DNA from: Perkinsus marinus ATCC 50983
Taxonomy: Eukaryota > Perkinsozoa > Perkinsida > Perkinsidae
Reading direction: 5' to 3'
Assembly: GCF_000006405.1 (NCBI RefSeq)
Contig: NW_003211810.1
Location: 94,959 to 158,958, forward strand
Length of the DNA stretch: 64,000 nt
Every line of letters begins with the position of its first letter. Positions within the stretch are counted from its first letter, which is position 1. Shown piece by piece: positions 35,201-45,768 of this stretch. The translations under genes and the position numbers were made by a program. Below the pieces are notes generated by a model. That model did not search any database, had not been told where the DNA came from, and saw nothing but the letters and a program-made list of their open reading frames with translations.

Positions 35201-37422
35201 GGATGTCTCCCAGCTGGAGGAGTCGATCGAGCTCGTGAAGTACAGCAGGATTCAAGTCAGCCATGGGAATGTTCTCTCGCGGACTGGGATGCCTCAACTC
35301 AGGGTATGCCTGATGAGGCCCGAGCTATCTGCACGATGTCAAGATTGAAGCTTATTCGAGGAGTGGAGGCTGCCAACGAGCTGGAACTGAAGCAAGCCAT
35401 TATCAATGCCAAACAGTGGGATGTTACTCACGTTTCTCTAGCCCCACTGCTCTCCTCAAGGTACAAGGTGTCTGCTGTACTCAGCGAGGAACTTGCATCG
35501 GCCGAGGTTGCCCTCAAGGGTGTGGTCCAGCAGAAGGCTGTGACCAGGGCTACCGAGGACCTCCAGAGGGCTCTTGACTGCGGAGATCCCCACCAGCTAT
35601 GTCGAGCCGTTGTGGAGTACACGATGTTTCTATGAGATGTTCCATAATGGTATTGCAGGTCTAGATGTTGCCTCCCTGACAGCAGCCCCCTCCTAGCGAA
35701 GGCTACTACTGTGCTGACCGATCTCGTCACGAAGATGCTGGAAGGAGGTGAGATTTGATTGAATATTCGTATGTACACGGCAACTTGCTTCAGCTCTCAG
35801 CGAGGGCTGCGTTGTTATGTTGGACGAGACATTGCGGCTGGCTCGTCGCTCGTCCTTGTGCGATCCGCGTGTCGAAGATCTGTGTCATACAGTTACGTCA
35901 GTGATGGGACACTCACCCGTGAGCACTATGCCTCTCTGGTGGAATCCCTATCTACGCTGTTTCAGACCTATGTGTTGTTGCGGGCCCTCGAAAAAGTTGC
36001 TGAGGGAGACGACCCCAGAGTAGTCCCTGGCCTATCGCAACGACTGAGTTCATCTTACGATACTTCAGATCATCTTTGAGGCTCTGAGTGATGCCGCCGC
36101 TGCTGGCCTGGACCGAAGCAGTCACTTATTCAACAAAGCACTGGAGAGGTGACTCTGAGGAACCTGGTCATGAGAACTGGTGTGTATGTCTGCCTTAGAT
36201 ACTACACACTTAGAGAGTCGCCTCGGAGCTGGAGGGTCGATCTAGAGAAGCCGTATGAGCTGCAGGATGGCATTCTCAGCAAAGTCGTGGTAGATAATGC
36301 TCTGCCGCGATGAGTTGAATTATTGCGATTCCAGATCACAGCGGAACCGAATGTGAAGGAGTTCTTTCAGTCTCTGCTCGACGACACACATCGGGTGGCT
36401 TACACTAGAGACAGGTGGGAAACTGTGTGCAGTTACGAGAGCTACTAACATCGTCACTGTAGGCGCAATGAGAGAGTACCAGCGAGGTTGCGAGTGGAAG
36501 ATGTCGTCCTTGTGCAGAATGAGAGGGCTTTTGCGAAGTATCGTCGGAAAAGGTATTCCCATTCGATGAACTCACAATGGTGATGTGACATGTAGGTCTC
36601 ATATTCGTGAGAAGATTCGCTTCTGTGGAGCTGCGACGAAACCGTTGGTTGATATCAAGACTACACGGTGAGCGAAACCAGAGAGGTTTCGAAGTGAGAG
36701 TTAACATCTTAGGACCTGGCACGGGCTGCTTGGAGCCGACAAGGACCCCCTCCACGCTGAAATAAACGAGGTGGGGTTAGTGCCAGGCGAGGTGGCAACT
36801 TGTGTGCGATTCTATCAGTTTTATTTGTTCCATGGCACGACGCCACTGGCTGCCGAGGCTATAACTTCCAGCGATTTCAGGATGGACGTTGTCGGCAGCA
36901 GCGGCGCTGGTGAGGTTCGATCTTTTTTAAGAGCCGTCAGTCGTGTTGGCTGCAGGTTCGTTGTATGGTAGAGGTATATACTTCGCAGAGTGTTGTTCAA
37001 AGAGTGACGAGTACTCGGCGGCAGTAGGCTGAGAGGGCTCTTGCGGTGTCCACAGTTTCTTCCCAGGAAACCGAAGGGCCGAGGGCCAATCAGCGAGCAT
37101 TGTTGCTATGCAGAGTACTCGCTGGCCGTATTTTGTAGGCAAACCTACCTTGATGCTCCAAGTGTTATGTATTGGGAGTGATCTACAGGTACAGTGACGA
37201 CGTCTACCCTAGGACGGGCGAACTTGTGTCCAGCGTTGTTAGCGGCGAGTTCGACAGTGTCCTTGGTGACAGAGAGAAATGCAGGAATACTTTCCGGGTG
37301 ATTTTTTGCACCTAGCAACATACTGATCCATTAACTTGCTGTTGGATTCAGGAGTTCATCGTATATGATGAGGACCAAGTGTATCCGGAGTTCGTCATCT
37401 GGTATACTCAGGAGTTCACTTG
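32245..37422 (+). CDS. Ankyrin-repeat poly(ADP-ribose) polymerase (tankyrase-like)
   Basis: Predicted ADP-ribosyltransferase using NAD+. Ankyrin-type segments come first: GNSAIHSIVAAHQIF (about 32680-32730), LLHLFLRSGANADIQ (about 32805-32845), LHWAAQTLRD (about 32965-32990), LTTALRARQPGMVKLLLDAK (about 34020-34085), EGLLHIAASAIDFQ (about 34710-34760). Helical repeats follow: LQEALVKEDVSQLEESIELV (35180-35240) and DLQRALDCGDPHQLCRAVVE (35560-35620). Before the catalytic domain lie RNERVPARLRVEDVVLVQNE (about 36458-36520) and LGADKDPLHAEINEVGL. The catalytic domain has YLFHGTTPLAAEAI (36820-36862), YGRGIYFAECCSKSDEYSAA (36967-37022) and EFIVYDEDQVYPEFVIWY (37350-37410), giving the H-Y-E triad of polymer-forming PARPs, with the stop at 37420-37422. 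The many short exons were not all joined; the start at 32245 (MYAIRKLLSEDAYRP) is tentative, and the 5' part could be a separate ankyrin gene. Confidence 0.85.
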
Positions 37423-38139
37423 ACGCGCTGAGTCTACTCGTGTTTATTCACTAGCATGTATTCATGTACAATCAACCACTACACGTGTCGGCTACATGCG
37501 TTTGGTTCCACATTATACTAGCCGAGCAGAATACGCACAGGGAGATGTCGGAGTGGTTGTCGTTTACTTCATCTGTGGACAAAAATGCGGCCCTCGGGAT
37601 TCGAACCCAGGATTACACGCTTATGAACCGTGGCATTTTCTTGACACTTCCACACTCTTTATCAGCCATCTAACTGCTGTTTGTGCAACACGGTACGGTT
37701 CGTCATGGATAGGATAATAACCGCTGAGCGATGCCCATCGAGTTTTACACGCCTCACGCGTGAAAGTGATCGAAGTGAATTATTCCGGTGAATATCGACA
37801 ATAGTTTGGATCCGAAAGGTGAGCTGTGATGGTTCCTAGACAATTAACTCCGAGTGACCTGTGTGGGTCCAGCATCGCGGTGTGGATGTTAGACGAGTTC
37901 GGGTTCGACGTTCTTGTCATAGCTGTAAACGGGAGAGTGGTATCCCAACAGAGGATCCAGTCTCGTCCGATGCCATAAGATACGCTGCGTAACCATGCGA
38001 CTATGCCACCAACGGATTTCCATCTGTTGCTCATATCAGCAGCCGATAATCGGCTTGCATTGGCGTCCTAGTAGTCCGTCGAAGCTGTGAGGTGAGAAAG
38101 ACTCGGTGATGAATGATCTGATCAAACTCTGGCCAAAGA
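37423..38139. other. Spacer without a supported gene
   Basis: No protein-like exon seen. A tRNA T-arm-like sequence (GGGTTCGAATCCC on the minus strand, near 37594) is present without a matching acceptor stem; see rejected items. Confidence 0.5.
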
Positions 38140-38213
38140 TACCAGGAGCGGGGATCGAACCCGCGACCTTCTGCGTGTAAGGCAGACGTCATAACCGCTA
38201 GACTATCCCGGCA
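38140..38213 (-). tRNA. tRNA-Val (anticodon TAC)
   Basis: The 74-base minus-strand sequence folds as a cloverleaf. The acceptor stem is TGCCGGG with CCTGGTA, the D arm lies in AGTCTAGCGGTTATGACG, the anticodon stem TCTGC/GCAGA encloses the loop CTTACAC, and the T arm is CGCGGGTTCGATCCCCGC. The anticodon TAC reads valine GTA codons. The A and B box promoter elements (TAGTCTAGCGG and GGTTCGATCCC) are intact. No intron. The CCA end is not encoded, as usual in eukaryotes. Confidence 0.95.
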
Positions 38214-39431
38214 CACAAATATTAAAGATGATCCCAATGCGATGACGGATTAGGGCCAGTTTTCGACTTGTACTACATTACACTATTCGTAAACTATCCG
38301 TCGTGACACGATTCTATGGGTATACTGCTCAGTGACGATCACCTTACCAAGTGAGTAATTCACAGGCATACCGATAACCAAGAGTCACATTCTAATGGGC
38401 CAACAACGCAGGATAACTTATCCTGCGACTGTCTGACATGGGCCATCTGACGGGGCCCATGTCTGTCTGACAATACTGTCTGACTTATCCTGGATAAGTC
38501 AGACAGTATTGTTCGCTCGAGATTCGCTAACTCGAATACACCGACAATATGTTGGACAATCAATATCGGGTTAATATTGACATCAGGCATGAAGAAATTC
38601 GGTCAAGCTCCTCATCCGTCGAATCCCACTGCGGCCTGGGCAAGCAACACAGCATCGCTACGGTGCCCTCCCGATCCTAGCCATTCACCGTGATTGGCTC
38701 GTGAATGATTCACGAGGTTCTCTTGGACTGAAACCGTACTCACATTATCGGAAGTATGGTGCGGTTCGTATGCAGCCATACTCGCCGAAGGGGAATTGTC
38801 TTGATCTAGTTGTTTGAGCAACCAACTTCGACGTTATTCAATGTAGGAACAGCTCTTCTAATTAAACACAAACTCATTGAAGCAGTCACCCAAGTACACC
38901 AGTCACTCGAATAGCGTGCTAATTACCGCCAATAGCGGTCCGCCATGCATTGCTTGCTCTTCTAGGGGCCGTACCGTACGGGCCGTACGGCCAACCTCGT
39001 CAGGAGAGTTTGGTTTTGGCCAAGGAATGGCAGTACCCTGGCATCGAGTAGATGAACGTTAGTATTAAATACGGAAGCACCGTAGTATTGTAATTAAGCA
39101 AATGTGAAGCTGCCAACCCGCAGATTCTAGCACACCCGCCCTCACACTGACCCCTACAATGTCACTGGCAGTGATATGCGGTATTCACCGCCAACAGCTC
39201 GGCAAGGAGCCATCCAATGCTGCTCTGGGTGGCATCGAATAGTCACACCGTGCACTGAATTAGGTGAGAGCAATCCCTGTCGTTCGAGGAAAATAATGCA
39301 ACTCCGACCGTGAAATGTATCTTCCAACCAGCCGCAATAACACTACTCTGCAACACAACACTCTACTTCATCAGCGACCGAACAGCAGTACCGATGGAGG
39401 TGACAGCTTTACTGCCCCATCATAATCGTCG
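38214..39431. other. Spacer with nested palindromes
   Basis: No supported exon. It holds the palindrome cluster at 38407-38512, a GTACGG-based palindrome at about 38968-38993 and, on the plus strand, only open frames that look like chance. The first 1.2 kb downstream of SEC11 falls here. Confidence 0.5.
38407..38512. repeat. Cluster of three palindromes, two with one-base centres
   Basis: First: CGCAGGATAA (38407-38416), C, TTATCCTGCG. Second: GACATGGGCC and GGCCCATGTC (38435-38444 and 38454-38463). Third: a 21-base arm starting ACAATACTGTCTGAC (38470-38490), T at 38491, then its exact reverse complement at 38492-38512. The words GTCTGAC and TTATCC recur among them, so they seem to have grown from one another. 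Confidence 0.96.
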
Positions 39432-40588
39432 TCAATCTCTCCCAATCATAACAAAGAAACCCATCGTGCCTAGGAGCACGTACCTGCACCATCAGGCCTT
39501 GGCAAACGGACGATCATTCTACTCGCAAATTGCATCGTCACCCGCGGCACGCTGTATACAAGCCTCGAACACGGTAAAAATCACTGTTTCTGTTTAGCAC
39601 TACGTTTCTCGACTATGAACGTCGTCCACCAGACGGGCTAGAGCATCACACACAGTGTGAGATGCTCTGCAAGTGTGAGTCACACTTGCAGAGCATAAAC
39701 GCTCCTACCATTACCCCACTATTACTTCAACCACGGATAGTCGTTGAGCCATATAGTGGCCATCCCCGCATAGGGCAGGAAGCTGGATGGAAAGTACTTA
39801 GATATACACATGAGGTAGCGATGGACTCACCCTTGAGCCCTCCCCATGATATTCTTCCTTTCGATGAAAAGTTGACCGTAGTTGTAGAGGCCACGATCAT
39901 CAACCTAGCCGAAAAAGAGCAATCACCATTCCAGATTCATTGTTACCATCAACCCTCAGTACCATATTGTTATCACCCTTCGTTAATATGCGGACGCGAC
40001 CACTCTCCTCTTCATGAACCTGCACGTGCCTGGTAGGCTTGGGACTACAGCGGAGCACTCACATTGACGATTCGGTGAACGATGGGGATATCGCGACCGT
40101 CGATGGAGAAAACGGACACATCGCCTACAAAAACACACATCTACACTGCAAAGGGATCCAGAGAATGATGTACCAGGCTCGAAAGGGTCCTGCTGTTTTA
40201 GTGTTAAAAAAAGTATATCTCCTCTGTGGAAGCCAGGTTCCATCGAGCCACTAAAGTTTAATAAATCTGTCCACTCCTCATTGCAGTTGGTATTACCTCA
40301 ATACCACCACAATGGGACTCTCTGAGCCCGTGTACAGCATGAGACCCTTCCATAACATGAGGGCAGAGAACACCACACATGCCAGGTTGAGCGTTGACGT
40401 CATGAACTGAAACACAAAGGGCGCTCCCGGCGAATGGATCTCTCGTCCCATGAAAGTATTTAGGCGGTCGTGCCGGTTCCAGGTAATAAGAAGATGATGA
40501 TTTGAGAGGAGTTAAACGACTACACAGTCCTTACCCTTCTTGGATTATGCAACACTGACTTGAACTCCTCAGCATACACTCCCAACAT
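39432..40588 (-). CDS. SEC11: Signal peptidase complex catalytic subunit SEC11
   Basis: ER membrane serine protease that removes signal peptides. The ATG at 40588 starts [18 protein letters not shown]. After an intron: [20 protein letters not shown] and [11 protein letters not shown], the membrane anchor (about 40310-40405). The next exon begins in the codon of [20 protein letters not shown] (40170-40250), with the catalytic Ser in SGSMEP. Then [20 protein letters not shown] (40070-40125) holds the catalytic His in [22 protein letters not shown] follows, then [20 protein letters not shown] with the conserved DDRGLY acid, then [19 protein letters not shown]. The last exon encodes [16 protein letters not shown] with the stop at 39432-39434. 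A TAA directly after PWLK is part of the donor GTAATAG of a 242-bp intron (39484-39725). That intron carries paired palindromes and is several times longer than its neighbours. The length of about 180 residues matches the family. Confidence 0.95.
39641..39696. repeat. Two overlapping palindromes inside the last SEC11 intron
   Basis: Arms of 13 bases (39641-39653 and 39655-39667, one mismatch, one-base centre), then arms of 17 bases, ATGCTCTGCAAGTGTGA (39662-39678), G at 39679, and its exact reverse complement at 39680-39696. The second palindrome reuses the right arm of the first. Confidence 0.96.
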
Positions 40589-40980
40589 GTTGTCGAATGG
40601 ATGGTTAGGAAAAGAAAACTAAGCAAGAGTCGATACTACAGCGGTGAGTGCATCTGATAGTCGCAGTCGAGCGACTCACGCGAGTAGGGCACACCCGGAG
40701 AGAAAAGAACCGAATCAAACTCGTAGAAAGATATGAGAAAATTGTAAAGGGCAACCAGATCCCCAGAGTGCTATACAGTTGGAGGGTGATTACGACACTA
40801 CCAGATCAAAGATTCTACGTACAGTTCGTCCCGACCCGTTGGAAGCTGGATGGGATAGCACGATATCGCTGCTATAGAGCGGCGAACGATTCGAAGATCC
40901 ATACGCTGTCTCATCCACGACTACGTTGTATTGGACTACCGTTTACGCTTCCCTCATGTCCGTTCGAAATACACCGACCG

Positions 40981-41118
40981 TGGGCCTGTTTCACAAGGAT
41001 ACTTAAGGCGCCTTAGCGTGCTTACTTGAATAGTGAAATAGAATGCCCTAATTGCTCAAGGTATATTTAAGGCGTTACTTAAGTTTAAGGCGCAAGTTGC
41101 TCCCATGAAACAGGCCCA
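40981..41118. mobile_element. Short terminal-inverted-repeat element (138 bp)
   Basis: TGGGCCTGTTTCA at the left end and TGAAACAGGCCCA at the right are perfect 13-bp inverted repeats. The interior repeats TTAAGGCGC in both orientations (41003, 41067, 41086). There is no coding capacity and no clear target-site duplication. It lies between SEC11 and the carrier-like gene, near the second gap. Confidence 0.8.
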
Positions 41119-41310
41119 GTATGCTATGATCGATCACTCCGTGGCGCAACTTCGTCGTTGTGACGCGCACATCGGGAAGCGAGTTTGATATCTTATATGG
41201 TGTATGTCATCTTCACAATAATTGTCGGAATAATTCCTCTGTAAGAGTCCGAGCCACTCGATGACATCATTGATGGTTGCTCTACACCCCTAGCAGATCT
41301 AGTTCGTTTT

Positions 41311-41410
41311 NNNNNNNNNNNNNNNNNNNNNNNNNNNNNNNNNNNNNNNNNNNNNNNNNNNNNNNNNNNNNNNNNNNNNNNNNNNNNNNNNNNNNNNNNN
41401 NNNNNNNNNN
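41311..41410. other. Assembly gap of 100 N
   Basis: Exactly 100 undefined bases in the divergent spacer between SEC11 and the carrier-like gene; true length unknown. Confidence 0.99.
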
Positions 41411-41755
41411 GTCTTCCTCAGATGTTTCGGAACTAAGTTCGAATACTGCTGATTGTCTTTTAATCCACTTTGCACTTGCTGACCGACGCCGCGAATATCA
41501 TCGTAAAGGTAGCGAATGAAGTTGCACTCAATGGCCTTCACCTTGTAGTGGACAGAAATGATATATCGTCTGTTATAGATAAGAGACAAAGATGACGATG
41601 GCGAACGGACACCCGTCTCGAGCGTGCTCAGCAGGGTTTGTTGCCGCACCACAAAATGTTCGAGTGCTTCAGGGTGTCATCAAATTGAAATCAGTCCGCC
41701 TTAGCAGTTTTTTAATAGTTCGTTCTCGATTCGACTCTGCCAACAGCAGATAGAG

Positions 41756-42959
41756 ATGAAGCTTGTTTTACTACTTTCCGGTGTCGCACAGCTGTCACAC
41801 TTCGCTGGGCCTAGTATTCTCGAACGCGCTCAGTCCTCTATTGACCGTATGTCTCTGGTGAGCGCCAGTGTAGCCGCTGCCAGCCAGGGCGCTGCTGGTG
41901 CCATCGTTGGAGCCCTCATCGCCAGTGTCACCGACCCAGTCACCAACAGGGTACTCGTGGAGAGGTGTTCCCTCAAGCAGGTGAGTCTTCTCCTGTACGG
42001 CACTGGCTGATGAGGCCGCAGTGTCATAGGCACTGGCTGAGGTTGACGTCGAGAGGTCTATAAAGTACTTTCAAACCACTCTGCCCACCAATTTTATTAA
42101 GTTCCCGTTGTTTGAAGTCCTCAACGAGATCATTCGCCGCGTCGACATCCCCAAGGAGCTGCGCGGCGTCATCACTGGTGGCTTTCCCAGCAACCTCCTC
42201 TGCTGGTACATGTGTGGGTAGGTATCATCTTTACCACGGCTACCCTGCCCATCACCAACTACCGCTTCAACAAGTCTATGAACAGAGAAGTGGCCCTCAC
42301 CGACTCTTCTCTGTGGACAGCATACCTCCCCACCGTGGTACGAGTCGTTGCTCCTCGCGATGCTCTAGGTTGTACACGTTGTAGGTTCGGGACGTTATCT
42401 ATGCTAATTCTCGTAACACCATAGCTGCCTTTATGGCGAGGACTTTCCCTAACGCATCGGACTCGACCGTTGGTATATGCAACTGGGTCATCAGAAAGCG
42501 TCGTACTGTAATTCTTTTTAGGGCGCATATCTACCATGTTTGTTACGGTGGTTTTGGCCTGCATCATCTCCGCACCTGGCAACGAGTGGAGGGGATACTC
42601 TCTCCAGAGACCGGACAGGAAGAAGAGCCCGAAAGAGTTTTTCCAGCTTGAGAGGTTCCTGAGGTGAGCTCTTCTCTTATCAAATGCAGCATATTATGCG
42701 TAGGTCAACCATCGTGGGAGCCTGTGTGATGGGAACGAGTCTTGGCGTGGCGACAGTTGTCGGACCTCCGGTGCAGCAAGCTCTACCAAAATTGAAGGAT
42801 CCCAAGGTGAGTGTGTGTTGCTCTCGTATCTGTGAGGTTGGGCTCTCTGAGGTATTTTCAATCATCGTTCTGTTGGCTGTATACTTCATCGCTAAGAAGG
42901 GTTGCCGTAAAGAAGAGAAGGCCAAGGTGACTAGCACATCTGAGTCTTCTTCTGCCTGA
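41756..42959 (+). CDS. Divergent mitochondrial-carrier-like membrane protein
   Basis: The sequence has three similar modules, as in mitochondrial carriers, each with a helix ending in a Pro-x4-6-Arg/Lys motif and a second helix. Module 1: GAAGAIVGALIASVTDPVTN then RVLVER, and LPTNFIKFPLFEVLNEI (about 42085-42135). Module 2: LRGVITGGFPSNLLCWYMCG with TATLPITNYRFNKSMN (about 42160-42290), and LPTVVRVVAPRDVIYAN. Module 3: VTVVLACIISAPGNEWRGYS (about 42540-42600) and STIVGACVMGTSLGVATVVG. A fourth exon adds VFSIIVLLAVYFIAKKGCRK and a charged tail, with the stop at 42957-42959, so there is one more hydrophobic segment than usual. The ATG at 41756 gives MKLVLLLSGVAQLSHFAGP. The motifs lack the classical Px(D/E)xx(K/R) acid, so substrate and even membership are inferred from the repeat pattern. 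Exons are separated by 45-110 bp introns, and the last (45 bp) stays open if retained. Confidence 0.6.
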
Positions 42960-43848
42960 GAGTACGATGATGACACCCGATGAGTTGCCTCGTGTATCAT
43001 GCGCGTTTTCATATTTCCATGGCGTGTCTCGTTACTAGTCGTCCAAGCAACCGCCAGCTTCGTTTGGACGGTCCGATTTGACAACACAGCACCAAACTTG
43101 GAGCACCCTAGACATCAGCTATTGTGGGGTATAAGAAACATGAAGCGGTTTTGTGGAGGATCGAATAGCATCAATTTGTGGATATCAGGATGAGAACACG
43201 AACAGGCATCTTCTCTGCCGAAATGTTCAGCTTGTCAATGAAAAGCTGGTGGTGGAAATCTGTGTCCTCATCTGCTTTTGCCAAGAGGGTCGCGGTAATA
43301 ATTATTTAAAGAATATGACGTTTTATCGATGAGTGTAGTCTTCATTGCAACCGGAACGATCCCTGAGTCTCTACAGGGCTGTTAACAAACCGCAACCTTC
43401 AAGGGTCCGAATATTATGGTGCTCGAGTAATCCTCTGGGGCTACCTGGACAACGAAAGCCTTGCAAGTACATAAATCTATGTCGTCAACATGTTACAACA
43501 GGAAGTGGGGGATGTCCATGAAATTCTCTATGGGATCGCTGTTGCCAATTCGGGAAGCTACTCATCATTAGAAGTTTTCATGATAAGTGGGACAGGTTTT
43601 CGCGTGCGGGCGAGCGCATTTGATGAACTCCGAATTTCAACTCCAAATTTTTCGACAAGTTTTGGGTAAGCGCCGTCAGGGAAAAATTCGCAGCTTAGTT
43701 ATGAAGTCTGCGTAAAACTCAGCTACTGACCAGCGAAAGTGGAGTTTCACCAAGTCTAGCGAGTTGACGAATCCCGGGTCTCGGACTGGGGGACGGCCTT
43801 GCACTCTTGGACCATGTTCCAAGATTGTTTTTTCTCGGCTACGCTACC

Positions 43849-44602
43849 ATGCCACGCAAATCGGGTCCTACTAAGACCACGTCTTCTACTCCTCCTGCCG
43901 GCCCTACAACGGGAGCCCGCAGAGCTACGGCCACTGGTCCTAGTCACGGCAGGAAAAGTAGTCATACCTCTACCACACAGCAGCAGGTAGTGGATGCAGC
44001 ACCTCCCTCTCCCTTTTTACCTCGTATTTTCACAGTCTTCTCCTCCAAGCTCTCCTACTCCTACTACAACTTCATCTACCCCTACTGCTCCCACACACGC
44101 TCCACCAGCTGCCCCTACGGCCCATTCGGCGTCTAACCCGACCCCGGTAGCAGCGGCCAGCCCTCCTCCTGCTGCCCCCTCCGGTAGGCTCTGATATCAA
44201 CTCTTTCTAGTAGCAGGCGAGTGTCTCTAAGGTGGTGGTGGCGGCGGGATGCTGTCTGGCTTGGCTGGATCTCTGATGGGAGGCATGGCATCGGGCGTGG
44301 GGATGTCAGTTGCCAATCGCGCAGTTGATGCTATCTTCGGCCCTAGGCAGACAGAGGTGCGTCCCCGACCACCTCTTGATGGCCTTTAATTGTATATAGG
44401 TTGTCCACAAGCACGAAGGAGGCCCTTCCTCGGCCCCAGCGGACCCATGCACGAGCCAGCAAGACAGCCTTAATCAGTGCCTGTCGAGTAGGGCCGGCTC
44501 GCGGCGACAGTTTTTGTTTTCATGTTTCTTCTAGGTAAGGAGTCGTTCGAATGCCAGTCCCTTGTTGATCAGCTCAAGCAGTGCAAAGCACAGGGAGCAT
44601 GA
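43849..44602 (+). CDS. CHCHD2/CHCHD10 (MIX17)-type twin CX9C protein
   Basis: Small protein of the mitochondrial intermembrane space in this family. The ATG at 43849 gives MPRKSGPTKTTSSTPP, a basic start. A 50-bp intron leads to a Pro/Thr/Ala-rich linker (PTTTSSTPTAPTHAPPAAPT). The next exon encodes GGGMLSGLAGSLMGGMASGV and GMSVANRAVDAIFGPRQTE, the Gly-rich hydrophobic helix typical of CHCHD2/10. Then CTSQQDSLNQC (first CX9C, about 44449-44482) and, across an intron restoring a Ser codon, FECQSLVDQLKQCKAQGA (second CX9C), with TGA at 44600-44602. All four introns are short GT-AG and in phase. Oxidative folding of the CHCH domain by the Mia40 route is expected from the family. Which of the paralogous CHCHD2 or CHCHD10 it corresponds to cannot be said. 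Confidence 0.93.
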
Positions 44603-44668
44603 ATATTCTCTACCCCTCGAATTCGATTGACATTATGACAACGAAATACTTTTCTAACAACTCCGTGC

Positions 44669-45382
44669 GTGCGTGAGGTTTTCTATTCTCTATCTTCTGT
44701 TGCGTTTTACCAACAGTGGAAATGTTGCGGTAGGCAAATTCACTTGGGGGCAGCAGATTCGTTTGAACTTACAACAACTGTAGCCATGCGTGGGGCCAGG
44801 GATTCGTCGAGTCGTTCCGTAGGTGGTAGCATGGCAAGTGGTGGAGTCTTGGAAGATGTGCTGTAGATTTGCTTAAACTCAATGGGAATGAAGTAGGATT
44901 GATACCAATATAGGAAATGGCCTGGGATTTCTCCGATGAACAAATTCATAGGCAACCATACGTTGATGTCCACATGGTCAGGTTATGACGGAAAGCCATC
45001 GGCCTGCGGGAGGGGCTGGTGCCGTTCATGCGTTAAGGAAGCGTCACTGCGGCTGCCACGTGAGCTTCTGATTTTTTATGAACAGCTAGGGTGGGATTTC
45101 CTGCAAGGACTTTTACTATCTCCTGTGCGGCATTTGGCTTGCAGACTCCACCTCTGTGGCGGTTGCCTTCGATGCCCTTGTCGCTGTATTTATCCCCGAG
45201 ATCTCAAGAGCACCTGTTTCCTCGATATATCACTGGTTGAATAGGTCTTCGAAACAGGTTTATCTGATGAATGCCATAGACAAGTCCGTTATGAAGTCTC
45301 CTCGCGGTATGCACTCACTCTCGTACAAATTGCAGATGGTGATGGTGATGACAAGGTTGGTCGCGAGGCTTTTCGAAGACTA
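44669..45382 (+). CDS. Unassigned plus-strand exons
   Basis: Weakly supported. The clearest stretch is at about 45145-45382: SVAVAFDALVAVFIPEISRA, PVSSIYHWLNRSSKQVYLMN, KSVMKSPRGMHSLSYKLQMV, ending LVARLFED with a stop at 45380-45382. Upstream open text (44669-44866) is less convincing. No domain is recognised; the gene start and introns are not resolved. Confidence 0.35.
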
Positions 45383-45554
45383 GTTACATTTTGCCAACAG
45401 CGAATGGCGACTACTCGTGAAAGATTCCAATCGGCCAGGAGCCTCCAAGCACTGAAGCACAGGAGTAGCATATGACACGAGGATGCTTTTGATGTGGTTT
45501 CGAATAGCGCTGTTGAGTTCCCTGGGTCGCTGATAGCTGTGATGGAGTACTCCA

Positions 45555-45740
45555 GTGTTGGAATATATGTTCGCTTTCCTCACCTGAGCTCCGAGGTTTT
45601 CTCACTCATCATAGAAGTTTACATACGAATTCGGGCAGAAGTGCACAGAAACCAATAAGAATTTTAATTTTCGAGATTTCCTCAGAATTTTCATATTGTC
45701 ACAACACATGCTGTTGACCATGTGCATATTGTACTTCACT
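45555..45740 (+). repeat. Family A short dispersed repeat, copy A3
   Basis: A complete-looking copy: GTGTTGGAATATATGTTCGC at the start, CATACGAATTCGGGCAGAAG inside, and CATGCTGTTGACCATGTGCA near the end. It lies immediately upstream of the TRAPPC6-like gene start at 45769, so it may be in its promoter or 5' leader. Confidence 0.85.
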
Positions 45741-45768
45741 GGAGAGCTCTCCTGTAGTTTGAGTATTA

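Noticed and set aside
37560-37700. tRNA-like sequence on the minus strand with GGGTTCGAATCCC and a CAT anticodon-like loop
   Set aside because: No 5' sequence pairs with the GGCCGCA acceptor end at the right distance, and the D arm is missing. At best it is a tRNA-Met-derived fragment.
38968-38993. GGCCGTAC palindrome as another member of the one-base-centre set
   Set aside because: The arms are only 8 bases and the centre is long and itself palindromic, so it does not fit the class.
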